Assembly (NCBI GenBank): GCA_023379555.1
Contig: JAMCQR010000023.1
Location: 1-55,685 of the forward strand
Source of the DNA: Thermoplasmatota archaeon
Lineage (GTDB): Archaea > Thermoplasmatota > Thermoplasmata > Thermoplasmatales > GCA-001856825
Length of the DNA: 55,685 bases
Direction of reading: 5' to 3'
Within the stretch, counting starts at the first letter, position 1; each line of letters starts with the position of its first letter. Below, piece by piece: positions 8,120-16,925 of this stretch. The notes under the pieces are model-generated. The model was given only the letters and a program-made list of their open reading frames with translations, made no database searches and was not told the DNA's origin. The translations under genes were made by a program, and so were the position numbers.

Positions 8120-8574
8120 CCTGGATCATCCCCGGTTCTTTCCTGATTCTCATTATTATCCGGAACGACTGTTTTCCCCTCTTCATTGTTCTCCCTGTGA
8201 GTTGCCAAGTCCCCTTCTGAAGGTAATTCTTTGTGATTCTTCCCTGATAGTTTCTCAATGTAATCCTTCCTCGCTGCATCCCTCTGTTCCTCTGTCATAC
8301 TGTTCCAGTCCCTGTCGGTGATCCCCATTGTCCGGTTGGATGCCCTCTTCAGCATCCTCTGGAGATCTCCGTTCCTGACTGTTGCCATCTCCCTGAACTT
8401 CTTAACGGCAGCCTTGTTGTTCTTGTCCCTTATGATGGCTGATTTGTCAAGGAACTCCATTATAGCTTCCTGGACGGGAATCTCCTTCCCCCTGACCGTT
8501 ATGTACTTCTGCATCTGTTCAGTGTCTAGGTCATAGTCGAACTCCGCAGGTTCATTGGTGTCGTAGTAGTTCAT
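8116..8574 (-). CDS. hypothetical acidic/charged soluble protein (152 aa)
   Basis: First gene of a leftward series of at least four small genes. The protein has an acidic N-terminus (EFDYDLDTEQ), a central helical region of about 90 residues (YITVRGKEIPVQEAIMEFLD onward), and a low-complexity Asn/Glu/Asp tail. There are no membrane spans and no Cys motifs. G+C and codon choice look somewhat richer than in the flanking metabolic genes. Together with the small membrane proteins downstream it resembles accessory or integrated-element content. The function is unknown. Confidence 0.6.
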   Translation of the reverse strand: MNYYDTNEPAEFDYDLDTEQMQKYITVRGKEIPVQEAIMEFLDKSAIIRDKNNKAAVKKFREMATVRNGDLQRMLKRASNRTMGITDRDWNSMTEEQRDAARKDYIEKLSGKNHKELPSEGDLATHRENNEEGKTVVPDNNENQERTGDDPG

Positions 8575-8704
8575 CGCGTCAAGGATCAGCGCAATTTACT
8601 TTCGTGAAACTTATATGGAATCGCATAGGGATCATGACTCAGGCGTGAATCTTCTCCTGGGGTTGCGCTGGAACCTCACAAGTCAATGGGCTTCCTTAGC
8701 TATT

Positions 8705-9820
8705 TCATTCATCAATTTCATTTTCGTAAATCTGGGCTACATACTCTCCTATTGCCGGTGATGCGGTCAACCCTGGAGAATCCATTCCTATCAAGTTAAT
8801 GAATCCATAATGGCCATGTTCACGCTCGTGCTTAATTATAAAATCAGGAAACGAGCTGCCGTGGGCAGCCAGAGCTGGCCTTATTCCTGCTGAATCAGGT
8901 TGTATTTCTATGCCTGCGACTGCAGGCATTAACCTCCTGACTTCTTCCATAAATTGATCGCTGTTTGATTCGACTGAATAATCTATTTCATCGACATAAT
9001 AGCTATTTGGACCCAGTTTAACTGAGCCTGCCATATCCGGAGTCATGTGAATCCCAAGCCAGTTTCCCTGGGGGACAGGATAAACGAGCATTTTAACTGG
9101 AGGGTCACCTTTGATTCTGTAATAATCCCCTTTTTTATATGTGAGCCTGTAACCCAGTCTATCCACATCCAATCCTACAAAAGAAGCAATCTGGTCGGAA
9201 TTTAAGCCACCTGAGTTTACTACAGTTCTGGAATAAAAATTGAATTTTTTCCCTGCACTTGAGCCTCTCAGCAGGTATATGTTGCCTCTATCCTCAATGC
9301 CTGTCACCTCGGTATCCGTCACTACAGTCCCATTATTATTCTTTAGAACAGACATGAAATAGTTTGAAAGCTCATCCGGCTCTACTATTCCCGTGGATTC
9401 TGTATAAATTGCCATTTCACCCACAATATTTGGTTCCATTTTCTTGATTCCCTGCTTATCAATTATCCTCATGCCCTTTACTCCATTTTCCTCCCCATTC
9501 TTTACAAGCCGATCCAGGTCCGGTATTTCCTCTTCAGATACTGCGACCGTGAGCTTTCCCAGTCTTTTGCATGGAATATTTTGGTCTCGGCACAACCGGT
9601 ACAGCTCGGTGTTTCCTCTTGTACATAGTTCAGCCTTGAGTGTTCCGTGTGGATAATGTATGCCTGAATGGATAACGCCGCTATTGTGACTGCTTGATTC
9701 CTGTGCTATTCTCCTGTTCTTTTCCAGGACATATACACCTTCGTTTGTTTTTGAAAGCTGGGCAGCTACTGAAAGTCCAATGACACCTCCACCGATGACA
9801 ACTATGTTGGCCTCTTCCAT
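8705..9820 (-). CDS. lhgO: FAD-dependent L-2-hydroxyglutarate oxidase/dehydrogenase-like protein
   Basis: A DAO-family flavoenzyme of 371 residues. The dinucleotide-binding motif VVIGGGVIGLSVAAQL is at the N-terminus, followed by the LhgO-type block SSHNSGVIHSGIHYP and the C-terminal FAD-binding IGMDSPGLTASPAIGEY. LhgO oxidises L-2-hydroxyglutarate to 2-oxoglutarate, passing electrons to a membrane acceptor. I chose ATG at 9820 over the upstream codon at 9853 because a TATA-like box (TTATTAATTG) lies about 25 bases before it. The substrate may be another 2-hydroxy acid. The HdrD-like protein encoded at 10.4-12.4 kb is a possible electron partner. Confidence 0.8.
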   Translation of the reverse strand: MEEANIVVIGGGVIGLSVAAQLSKTNEGVYVLEKNRRIAQESSSHNSGVIHSGIHYPHGTLKAELCTRGNTELYRLCRDQNIPCKRLGKLTVAVSEEEIPDLDRLVKNGEENGVKGMRIIDKQGIKKMEPNIVGEMAIYTESTGIVEPDELSNYFMSVLKNNNGTVVTDTEVTGIEDRGNIYLLRGSSAGKKFNFYSRTVVNSGGLNSDQIASFVGLDVDRLGYRLTYKKGDYYRIKGDPPVKMLVYPVPQGNWLGIHMTPDMAGSVKLGPNSYYVDEIDYSVESNSDQFMEEVRRLMPAVAGIEIQPDSAGIRPALAAHGSSFPDFIIKHEREHGHYGFINLIGMDSPGLTASPAIGEYVAQIYENEIDE

Positions 9821-9973
9821 CTGAAATTGGAATTCCTTGACAATTAATAACATTGTGTGTCGCTGATATCATCTCCTTACTGAACGATTGAAATCTGAAG
9901 GCCTGCCTCGTACTCCTGGCTTCACCATAAATAATTATATTCACGAACTGCTTTTCAACTGGTCTAAAACTAA

Positions 9974-10058
9974 GCCGGGGTAGCCTAGTCCGGCCAAGGC
10001 GATAGATTCGAGATCTATTGCTCGTGAGAGCTCGGGAGTTCAAATCTCCCCCCCGGCG
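9974..10058 (+). tRNA. tRNA-Ser (anticodon CGA)
   Basis: A class II tRNA. The acceptor stem GCCGGGG pairs with CCCCGGC, the discriminator is G, the anticodon loop is TTCGAGA on an ATAGA/TCTAT stem, a long variable arm is built on GCTC/GAGC, and the T arm is GGGAG-TTCAAAT-CTCCC. CGA reads the serine codon UCG. No intron and no encoded CCA. Confidence 0.95.
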
Positions 10059-10311
10059 CTTCCATGCTGAGGGAGCTGAGGATGATCCTGAGGATCACTT
10101 ATCAGCGTAGGTGGGCCATCTAGCTAACGGAATTGACCAGACGACTTTCCGTAATCTTGAATTGCTTTGCCTTCTCTGTCAGAGGTTTTGGTACGGCTGT
10201 TCCATTAAGAGTTGTTATTGTTAGGACAATCTCAATGGGAGAGTAGTCATTTGATGCAGGAAACAAAATGAAAACTATAATTAACAATTATATGTTCTCG
10301 GTTTCGAAATT

Positions 10312-10384
10312 GCCACCGTAGCTCAGTTGGCAGAGCGGCTGACTTGTAATCAGCAGGTCGGGAGTCCAATTCTCCCCGGTGGCT
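10312..10384 (+). tRNA. tRNA-Thr (anticodon TGT)
   Basis: The acceptor GCCACCG pairs with CGGTGGC, the discriminator is T as usual for archaeal tRNA-Thr, and the D arm contains AGCTCAGTTGGCAGAGC. The anticodon stem GCTGA/TCAGC carries the loop CTTGTAA, and the T arm is GGGAG-TCCAATT-CTCCC. No intron. It ends 25 bases before the convergent stop of the HdrD-like gene. Confidence 0.95.
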
Positions 10385-10408
10385 CTTTCGTTCAGGTCAA
10401 ACCTGACG

Positions 10409-12394
10409 TCAGGCCAGATTTTCCTTGAGTATTTCTGCGATGTCCCTTACCTTTATTTTCGATTCGACGTCCATAGTTCTGGACGCATCTTCCATCATAG
10501 CCATGCAGAACGGACAAGCTGTTGCAAGTTTTTCCGCTTTTGTTTCAAGTGCCTGTTCCATTCTTATGTGGCTTATTGATTCCTGGCTCTCCACTTTGTA
10601 CCAATAATTTCCACCGCCTGCACCACAGCACATGCTCTTCGAACCTGACTTCTCCATTTCAGATAAGTTGGTCGCTGATTTTACAATGAACCTGGTCTCC
10701 TCGTACTGCCCATTTATCCTGCCCAGATAGCATGGGTCATGAAGCGTTACCGTCTCTTCCTTTTTCTTCACATTGAGCTTTCCGTCCTTTACCAGATTGG
10801 TGAGGAATGTTGAATGATGAAGAACCTCCACGTTCAGCCCGAATTTTGGATATTCGTTCTTGAAAGTATTGAAGCAGTGTGGACAGGCGGTGAGAATTTT
10901 CTTGACATTATATTTCTTGAAAGTATCAATGTTGGATAATACCAGCTCCTGGAACCTCCCCTCTTCTCCTATTCTTCTTGCAGTTTCCCCGTTGCATTTT
11001 TCTTCAGACCCTAGGATGCCGTATTTAACGCCTGCCTTGTTGAGGAGCTCCATTACCGTTTTGGCCACCTCCTTCCCCCGTGGGTCGAAGGCGCCCATGC
11101 ATCCGACCCAGTACAGGATGTCCATTCCTTCCTCGTATTTTGGAGCAAATTTCAGCATTTCATCCCTGTCGCTTGGAGGGTTGTTGAACGGATTCTGGGC
11201 ATAGGTAAGATTATTGAGGTACCCGACGGTTTCCTTGCTGAGCTTGCTTTCCATAACGAGATTCTTTCTCGTCTCCATAATGAATGAAAATGGTTCTATC
11301 AAAACTGGGCATTCTTCGACGCACGCCTGGCATGTCGTGCAGGCCCATGCCGCGTTTTCTGACATTATCATCGACCCCATCTCAGCTTCTCCCGAGTACA
11401 CGTTTTTCTTTATGTTCTGGACAATCACCCTGGGGTCTAGGTCTGATCCAGCAATATGTGCGGGACAGGCTCTTTCGCATCTCCCGCAGTCCGTACACGC
11501 AAGTGCCTCAATCTTCTTTAACTTGGGAAGATCCTTGACGACCTTGGCCCCCATCTTGAAATCAAAGTTGCCAGACTCCATTAGTTCCGATAGAATAAAT
11601 GGGGTTGGCATTTCTCCTCTCGGCTTGATCTCCTTGACGGAAACTCCGACAGACGAAAGTGCTATGTGCGACAGTTTCGAGAACGGGAGATATGCTGCAA
11701 TTGCAAATGCAGTCATAATGTGGAACATCCATAAGTCCCTGTAAAGCAATATTCCGGAGCCCTGAGACACATTACCGAAGGAAAACACGTAACTCAGACT
11801 CCACTCTACAAATCTGTAATCATCAAAACCATTCCTGAAGAGGTAAATCTTCAGTGCACCAAGTATGAAGCCCTGGAGGGCAAGCAGAAGCAGGCCAGAC
11901 AGCAGTATATAATCATCTGCAATGGTATCCAGTTCTATTCTCTTGGCCAGACGTCTGTACAGTGCCATGACTATTCCGATGGTAAGAAGAATCCCTCCCA
12001 GATTGGCCCATACTTCAAAATTAAGGTAGAACCATCCCACGAGTATGCCGAAATGGAAAAGAGGCTTGAGGAGGTCGTGCGATAGAGCAATTAATGCAGT
12101 GGAAATGAAAAGTATAATCATTCCGTAGAATATCGAGAAATGCATTATTCCTGCATATCTGTCCTTCAGTATCTTCTTCTGGAAACCGGCGTATACCAGA
12201 AGATGGTGCAATATCCGTCTCCAATTTTTCCATCCAAATTTGACCATTTCCGAAAATCTGATTCCCAGCTTACTATAAGATCGATACCACCAGTATAACA
12301 CGAAACCTGCTACAGAAAAGGATGTTGCATACAGAATTATTAACTCAGCAATTGGGATAAAGACAAGGGTTGGGCTGGCAATAGAGGTCGTCAT
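10409..12394 (-). CDS. membrane-bound HdrD-like Fe-S oxidoreductase
   Basis: A fused electron-transfer protein of 661 residues. Residues 1-270 hold about six membrane helices resembling the NarI/HdrE-type cytochrome module. Two 4Fe-4S motifs follow near 300 and 350 (CTDCGRCERACP and CTTCQACVEECP). Two CCG domains come next, with GCMGAF..EKCNGE..ACPHCF and DPCYLGR..MCCGAGGG..ACPFC. The CCG set is typical of HdrD, GlpC and DsrK, which ligate a cubane cluster that reduces disulfides or passes electrons to quinone. It probably connects a soluble dehydrogenase, perhaps the LhgO-like one nearby, to the respiratory chain. The physiological donor is unknown. Confidence 0.85.
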   Translation of the reverse strand: MTTSIASPTLVFIPIAELIILYATSFSVAGFVLYWWYRSYSKLGIRFSEMVKFGWKNWRRILHHLLVYAGFQKKILKDRYAGIMHFSIFYGMIILFISTALIALSHDLLKPLFHFGILVGWFYLNFEVWANLGGILLTIGIVMALYRRLAKRIELDTIADDYILLSGLLLLALQGFILGALKIYLFRNGFDDYRFVEWSLSYVFSFGNVSQGSGILLYRDLWMFHIMTAFAIAAYLPFSKLSHIALSSVGVSVKEIKPRGEMPTPFILSELMESGNFDFKMGAKVVKDLPKLKKIEALACTDCGRCERACPAHIAGSDLDPRVIVQNIKKNVYSGEAEMGSMIMSENAAWACTTCQACVEECPVLIEPFSFIMETRKNLVMESKLSKETVGYLNNLTYAQNPFNNPPSDRDEMLKFAPKYEEGMDILYWVGCMGAFDPRGKEVAKTVMELLNKAGVKYGILGSEEKCNGETARRIGEEGRFQELVLSNIDTFKKYNVKKILTACPHCFNTFKNEYPKFGLNVEVLHHSTFLTNLVKDGKLNVKKKEETVTLHDPCYLGRINGQYEETRFIVKSATNLSEMEKSGSKSMCCGAGGGNYWYKVESQESISHIRMEQALETKAEKLATACPFCMAMMEDASRTMDVESKIKVRDIAEILKENLA

Positions 12395-12476
12395 GATACT
12401 GCTTCATTGAATTTTGGTGACTTATTTAACATTTTTGAGTGGTAGAAGACTGACCAGACCAGTCATTGCAAGTTTG

Positions 12477-12941
12477 TCAGCTTACGACCATAGCCACGTC
12501 TAGACTTCCAGCGAATGTCTGGTCTGGCACCCTTATTCCCAGTATTATTACCTGCACATGACCTTGGCTGATTGGCGTGGGCAGGTGAGGATTGACTGAT
12601 ATGAGCGAGAAGCCACCAGATGTTGCCTCAAATGCAGTGATGACCAGTGTCCGGTTCAGGTTGTTGTAGAATGAAACCCTGAAATACCCCGTCGTGCCCC
12701 CATAAAGGGTCAGGTCATTCTCGTAGTAAGTCTGATTTCCTAGATTAGTCACTTGGGTGCTTCCATTCGTCTTCTCCAGTATGTTTAGATAGATTTCTAT
12801 CACATTGACTGTCTTTGAAGAATATGATTGACTGGCCACATAGGTGGCTGTCGTTATCACTATTGCTATTGAAATTACCAGGACCATCAGTTTCCTTTTC
12901 TTCACAAAATCTTCTGAACGGGGGATCTGTTTTGGTTCCAT
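12477..12941 (-). CDS. hypothetical membrane-anchored extracytoplasmic protein
   Basis: A 154-residue protein with a basic N-terminus (about 20 residues), one membrane helix (LMVLVISIAIVITTATYVAS) and an external beta-rich domain with several N-glycosylation sequons (NGS, NQT, NRT). A longer frame reaches 13013, but I prefer ATG at 12941: a GTTATAAT box lies about 24 bases upstream, as for a leaderless archaeal transcript. I recognise no family. It could be a pseudoperiplasmic or surface component. Confidence 0.6.
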   Translation of the reverse strand: MEPKQIPRSEDFVKKRKLMVLVISIAIVITTATYVASQSYSSKTVNVIEIYLNILEKTNGSTQVTNLGNQTYYENDLTLYGGTTGYFRVSFYNNLNRTLVITAFEATSGGFSLISVNPHLPTPISQGHVQVIILGIRVPDQTFAGSLDVAMVVS

Positions 12942-13141
12942 TGCAGTCCTCTTGACGTCATTATAACTGAAAATATAAAATGTGTGCAGGAAGAATGAGC
13001 TTCTCGACGTCAATTGTGCATTTTATTGGAATAATGCCTGATCTTCCAGCTCCATTTACCCCTGGAATCCGGTTGTGATCCAATTGCCACGTAAATAGGC
13101 ATTTCAATTGATCCAGAAGTGCTTAGATGAATCGAATAACA

Positions 13142-14812
13142 TCATGCCAGTAATTTAAAAATCAGGAGCGAGAGTCCGAACGAGAAAATAATTGCGGCAA
13201 TTCCAGCTATCTTCGCCGTGTTTATCGACTTCCTGATTATCTCATTCAGCTTTTCATAATGGTGTTCCCCTGCAACCTTCAGTCTCAATTCCCTGCGGAC
13301 TCTCTCAATATTAAGTGCCTGGACATCCCCGACTTCCTCCGCCATCCCTCTGATCTCCTTTGCGAGGATTTCAGCATCTGTTGATCGCCCCACCGGATTC
13401 ACGCTGAGGCCGTCTACATTGACTATGTGATTGTCGGTTGTGCACACCAGTATCTTATCGATTCCATGCAGCGAATCTTCAATGCGCTTTCTCGTCTCAA
13501 ATTCCATGTTATTCCCGTCCACAAGTATTATTGCTATCTTCTTGTCGTTGATTGTGAGCATCAGGAATTTGATTCCTCCCGGGCCTATGTCTTTTGCTGA
13601 AAAGTCGGATGTGACTAATCTGCCGTATAACGGGTAACTTTTCTTCCTTCCCCTGACAGATGATTCCACCTCATCCATGAGGTAGGAAACATCAGTATTC
13701 TCGATCGGCCTATCCATGTTATTGTTGTGCTGGTCCACCACCACTGCCCACTTAAGTCCCAGTGATCTTGCCTTCCTCACTATTTTCCTGCCTTCCGTTA
13801 TCTTTATGTCATCAAACCTGGGTTCATCCGGGGAAATGAAGAAAATTCCCCCGTCTCCCAGAGATACGAAGGTGAGGTACTTACCAAAATAAGGCTCGAA
13901 TGCGTTTGAGAATGATGATCCCTTCTCACTGAGCACCTTGGATATTTTCCTGACTTCTTCGTTTCCTGCGCAGTTGTCGTCGTGAGTTGTGGAAGTGTGG
14001 AAAACCATCAGCTGCTTCCCCTTGTGGTCATTCTGGAGCTTTCCAGTGATATTTGAGCTCCCGAGGTCTCCGAGTGGCCCCGGATGTATATAAGGGAAAA
14101 CCATCATGAATTCCCCAGCATCAGAGGTAGCCCTAAGGACTGTGACCTCCCTCGGGACTAGAGTGGTATAGATCTGCTCGAAAAAGTTCAAGACAACCTG
14201 GTTGTAAGAAATCTCAGATCTTACGGTATTCACCAGCTCTTTGACTATTTTGACAGGATCGATGCTGAACTCCTTAAGGAAACTTGAAAACGAAATCTTG
14301 ACAAAGAGGTGCGAAGAAAGGGAATAGACCAACGATGAGACCAGGAGAGGTAGGACGAAAATTATGAATGAAGGCGCGAGGACAGCAAGACATATTGAGA
14401 ATGCGATTGAAAATACCATTGATAAGGCATGGGTTATGAAAAATTTCCTTTCGGTGAATGTGAAAAATACCATGGTTCTCACGAATGGTATCGTGGTGAT
14501 TGAGAGCATCAGTGCGTTCTGGGGCGAAAGGAACCTGATCCCTATTATGATGAAATAGTATGCCAGTGCCAGGTAAATTACTATGACATCCAGCAGAAAC
14601 GATCTTTTTGGCCCAAATTTAAATTTCAGTATCAGCGGGGCTACCAGGTCCGTTATGAGAAGGACAGCTATTGAGATGGAATAGATGACGGAGAAGATGA
14701 TGTTCCTTGACGACAGATAGAATATTATAGGTGCCAGAAGTATTATTGGAACATCATAAACCGGGCTTGGAGCCGTGAATGTAAATTTTCTCAACCTTTG
14801 GGCTTCGTTCAA
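13142..14812 (-). CDS. DUF2070 family membrane protein
   Basis: A 556-residue archaeal protein of unknown function. Six or so N-terminal membrane helices (residues 20-160) precede a large soluble domain, and a last helix lies at the C-terminus (IAGIAAIIFSFGLSLLIF). The soluble part has the DUF2070 signatures PYIHPGPLGDLGSSNITGKL and VFHTSTTHDDNC, followed by VDQHNNN and a DGNN block; the conserved His, Asp and Asn look like a metal or nucleophile site. The family occurs widely in archaea near envelope and lipid genes. No biochemical role can be read from the sequence. Confidence 0.85.
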   Translation of the reverse strand: MNEAQRLRKFTFTAPSPVYDVPIILLAPIIFYLSSRNIIFSVIYSISIAVLLITDLVAPLILKFKFGPKRSFLLDVIVIYLALAYYFIIIGIRFLSPQNALMLSITTIPFVRTMVFFTFTERKFFITHALSMVFSIAFSICLAVLAPSFIIFVLPLLVSSLVYSLSSHLFVKISFSSFLKEFSIDPVKIVKELVNTVRSEISYNQVVLNFFEQIYTTLVPREVTVLRATSDAGEFMMVFPYIHPGPLGDLGSSNITGKLQNDHKGKQLMVFHTSTTHDDNCAGNEEVRKISKVLSEKGSSFSNAFEPYFGKYLTFVSLGDGGIFFISPDEPRFDDIKITEGRKIVRKARSLGLKWAVVVDQHNNNMDRPIENTDVSYLMDEVESSVRGRKKSYPLYGRLVTSDFSAKDIGPGGIKFLMLTINDKKIAIILVDGNNMEFETRKRIEDSLHGIDKILVCTTDNHIVNVDGLSVNPVGRSTDAEILAKEIRGMAEEVGDVQALNIERVRRELRLKVAGEHHYEKLNEIIRKSINTAKIAGIAAIIFSFGLSLLIFKLLA

Positions 14813-14869
14813 TATTCTCCATACGTAAATATCCGTTAAATCTAATATTTTTTGGAGGGAATGGCTAGT

Positions 14870-15871
14870 TCACTTTGTGACTATTTTGTGTATCGTGAAC
14901 GATCCAAGTATTATATTGAAGTAGAATGTTATGAACCTCCAGAATATGATAAATATAACAAGAAAACCATGAGGCAGGAATATCGAAAATGTCGCCAGCA
15001 TTAGGACTTCCATGATCCCGGCCGCACCCGGAGTTATTGGAATGAGGGATATCAGTACAAGAATCACTTGAACAAATATGATGTACAGTATATCTGGAGT
15101 TATGCCAAATCCCATTATAAGCACTACAGGTACGGAAAAGTCAGATATCCAGAGGAGGGCAGTAATTGTAACCCCCGCAAAGACAACACCTGGATTCTTT
15201 ATGAACATGGTTTTAGTTGAAGAGGTAAATGTCTCTATTTCCTTTGCAATTTTTAGAAACAATTCCTTTCTTTTGCCTTCCTTTTTATCCTTCCTTGTGA
15301 AATAGTTTTCAATTCTAAAAAGGATCTTCTTGAATAGGCTCGCAGCACCCATCGACACTATAAGAATGACCAGGAACAGAATCAGGACAACTCCTCCAAT
15401 GTACACATACAGCTTAAAAGGACCTGATATGGAAATGAAGCCTCCTATTATTATGAGAAAAAGGACAACGATAAAGAATATTGCGTCGAACCCCCTTTCT
15501 CCCAGTACTAATGCGGCTGAGCTGCCCGGGTTCATTCCATAGTCGCTCAACTTCTTGATTCGTACTGGCTCTCCCCCTATGTAACCCGGAGTCAGAGTTG
15601 CGGCGAAAAGAGATGATACCACGGTGAGCAACGATTGCATAAAGGTAATCTTCTGGCCGTTGACTGATGCGAGATATTTTATTCGTAATGCCCAGAAAAC
15701 AAGGGAGAGTAAATGGAATCCAAGGGCAGTCAGGAAGAATACCAGGTATATGGGAGGCAATGAGGAGATCGTCTTGAGAAGATTGTAAGGTCCATATATG
15801 TAAACGAAAACTCCAAGCGTGATGATGGAAATTGCAATTCCTAGAAACTTAATTCCGCTTACTATCTTCAA
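14870..15871 (-). CDS. flippase-like integral membrane protein (LPG_synthase_TM/UPF0104)
   Basis: A 333-residue protein with about eight membrane helices and the family hallmark TPGYIGGEPVRIKKL, plus a late PITPGAAGIMEVLML block. The domain is that of the transmembrane half of lysyl-phosphatidylglycerol synthase, used for moving or building lipid head groups and often found next to glycosyltransferases in archaea. The gene overlaps the glycosyltransferase start by 23 bases, so the two probably act in one glycolipid pathway. The substrate is unknown. Confidence 0.82.
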   Translation of the reverse strand: MKIVSGIKFLGIAISIITLGVFVYIYGPYNLLKTISSLPPIYLVFFLTALGFHLLSLVFWALRIKYLASVNGQKITFMQSLLTVVSSLFAATLTPGYIGGEPVRIKKLSDYGMNPGSSAALVLGERGFDAIFFIVVLFLIIIGGFISISGPFKLYVYIGGVVLILFLVILIVSMGAASLFKKILFRIENYFTRKDKKEGKRKELFLKIAKEIETFTSSTKTMFIKNPGVVFAGVTITALLWISDFSVPVVLIMGFGITPDILYIIFVQVILVLISLIPITPGAAGIMEVLMLATFSIFLPHGFLVIFIIFWRFITFYFNIILGSFTIHKIVTK

Positions 15872-16925
15872 TCATTTCACCATACTTCCTTAACATGACG
15901 TCTGCTGTTGCCTCTATAGAGTAGTCCTTGCTGGACGCCAGCGCATTTTTTCCATATACTTCCAGATCGTGATTGTCAGTTTCCAAAAGCCGCTCCTGAA
16001 CTGAATCAACGTCCCCGAAATTCACGAACCATCCATTGTAATTCTCCCTGAGAATCCCAATTTCCCTGCTTTCCGCTGAAGCTATGACTGGAGTTCCTGA
16101 GGCCATTGCCTCAACATATACCACTCCGAATGTTTCAGCTCTTGAGGGAAGGATAAGAATCCTTGCCCTGCTGAGCAGATCTACCTTAACTTGTTCATTT
16201 ACAAACCCCAGATACTCTACGTTTTTAAGGACGCCTGCATACTTTTCTACCAGGTTCCTCATCGGTCCGATCCCTGCAATCTTGAATTTTCGGTCAGGCA
16301 TCCTTTTAGCCGTCTCCAGTACTGTTGTAATTCCCTTGTCGTAGGTCAGTCGCCCCAGGAACAGATAGTAATCATCCTTCTGCTGTGAATTATGAAAGGA
16401 CTTGAGGTTGATCCCCACATGAACAACCTGGGATTTGACCCCAAAGGATTCAAGTTGTCTGGACATTGGTTCAGACGGTGATATCACGGAATCAATCTTC
16501 CTGTAAAGATGCATGTTGTACTGGAAACCTAAATTCAGGAGACTCTTGACAAAAGGAAAATTGATGGTATTGTCCATGTTCACAAAATCAGTATGGTAAG
16601 TCCCTAGAACCGGAATTCCATTCTTTCTTGAAAACCTGTACCCCATAGTACCAAGAACAAATGGTGTGTGGATATGGTTTATTTCCGGTTTGAATCTTTT
16701 AAGGTCCCGGTATAACTCATAAACTGGAATAGCCATCCTGTATTCCTTGTACAGTGGGAATTTTACGGAGGGGAGACCAAAAACATTACTCTTTTCATCC
16801 TTGAATATGGTATAAACTCTTACCTCGTGCCCTCTTTTTTCCAGTTCCTCCTTATAATCAACAAGATGTTTTGAAACACCGTCTGGTATTGGGTAATAGG
16901 TATCGCTGAATAGGGCTATTTTCAT
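15849..16925 (-). CDS. family 4 glycosyltransferase
   Basis: A 358-residue GT-B enzyme. The N-terminal domain begins IALFSDTYYPIPDGVSKH, the GT4 acceptor-side pattern. The donor site has FLGRLTYDKGI and the E-x7-E motif in RAETFGVVYVEAMASGTPVI. It resembles alpha-mannosyl and diacylglycerol glucosyltransferases. A four-base overlap links it to the upstream radical SAM gene, and 23 bases link it to the flippase-like gene downstream. It probably glycosylates a membrane lipid or lipid-linked glycan at the cytoplasmic face. The sugar and acceptor are not determined. Confidence 0.88.
   Translation of the reverse strand: MKIALFSDTYYPIPDGVSKHLVDYKEELEKRGHEVRVYTIFKDEKSNVFGLPSVKFPLYKEYRMAIPVYELYRDLKRFKPEINHIHTPFVLGTMGYRFSRKNGIPVLGTYHTDFVNMDNTINFPFVKSLLNLGFQYNMHLYRKIDSVISPSEPMSRQLESFGVKSQVVHVGINLKSFHNSQQKDDYYLFLGRLTYDKGITTVLETAKRMPDRKFKIAGIGPMRNLVEKYAGVLKNVEYLGFVNEQVKVDLLSRARILILPSRAETFGVVYVEAMASGTPVIASAESREIGILRENYNGWFVNFGDVDSVQERLLETDNHDLEVYGKNALASSKDYSIEATADVMLRKYGEMIEDSKRN

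Noticed and set aside
7389..10058. tRNA-Ser as attachment site for the small-protein cluster
   Set aside because: No duplicate of the tRNA 3' end was seen near the cluster and the LhgO gene lies between them, so integration at this tRNA is not supported.
10060..10311. Possible C/D box small RNA between tRNA-Ser and tRNA-Thr
   Set aside because: CTGA-like boxes occur, but no proper C box (RTGATGA) with correct spacing and no terminal stem could be found.
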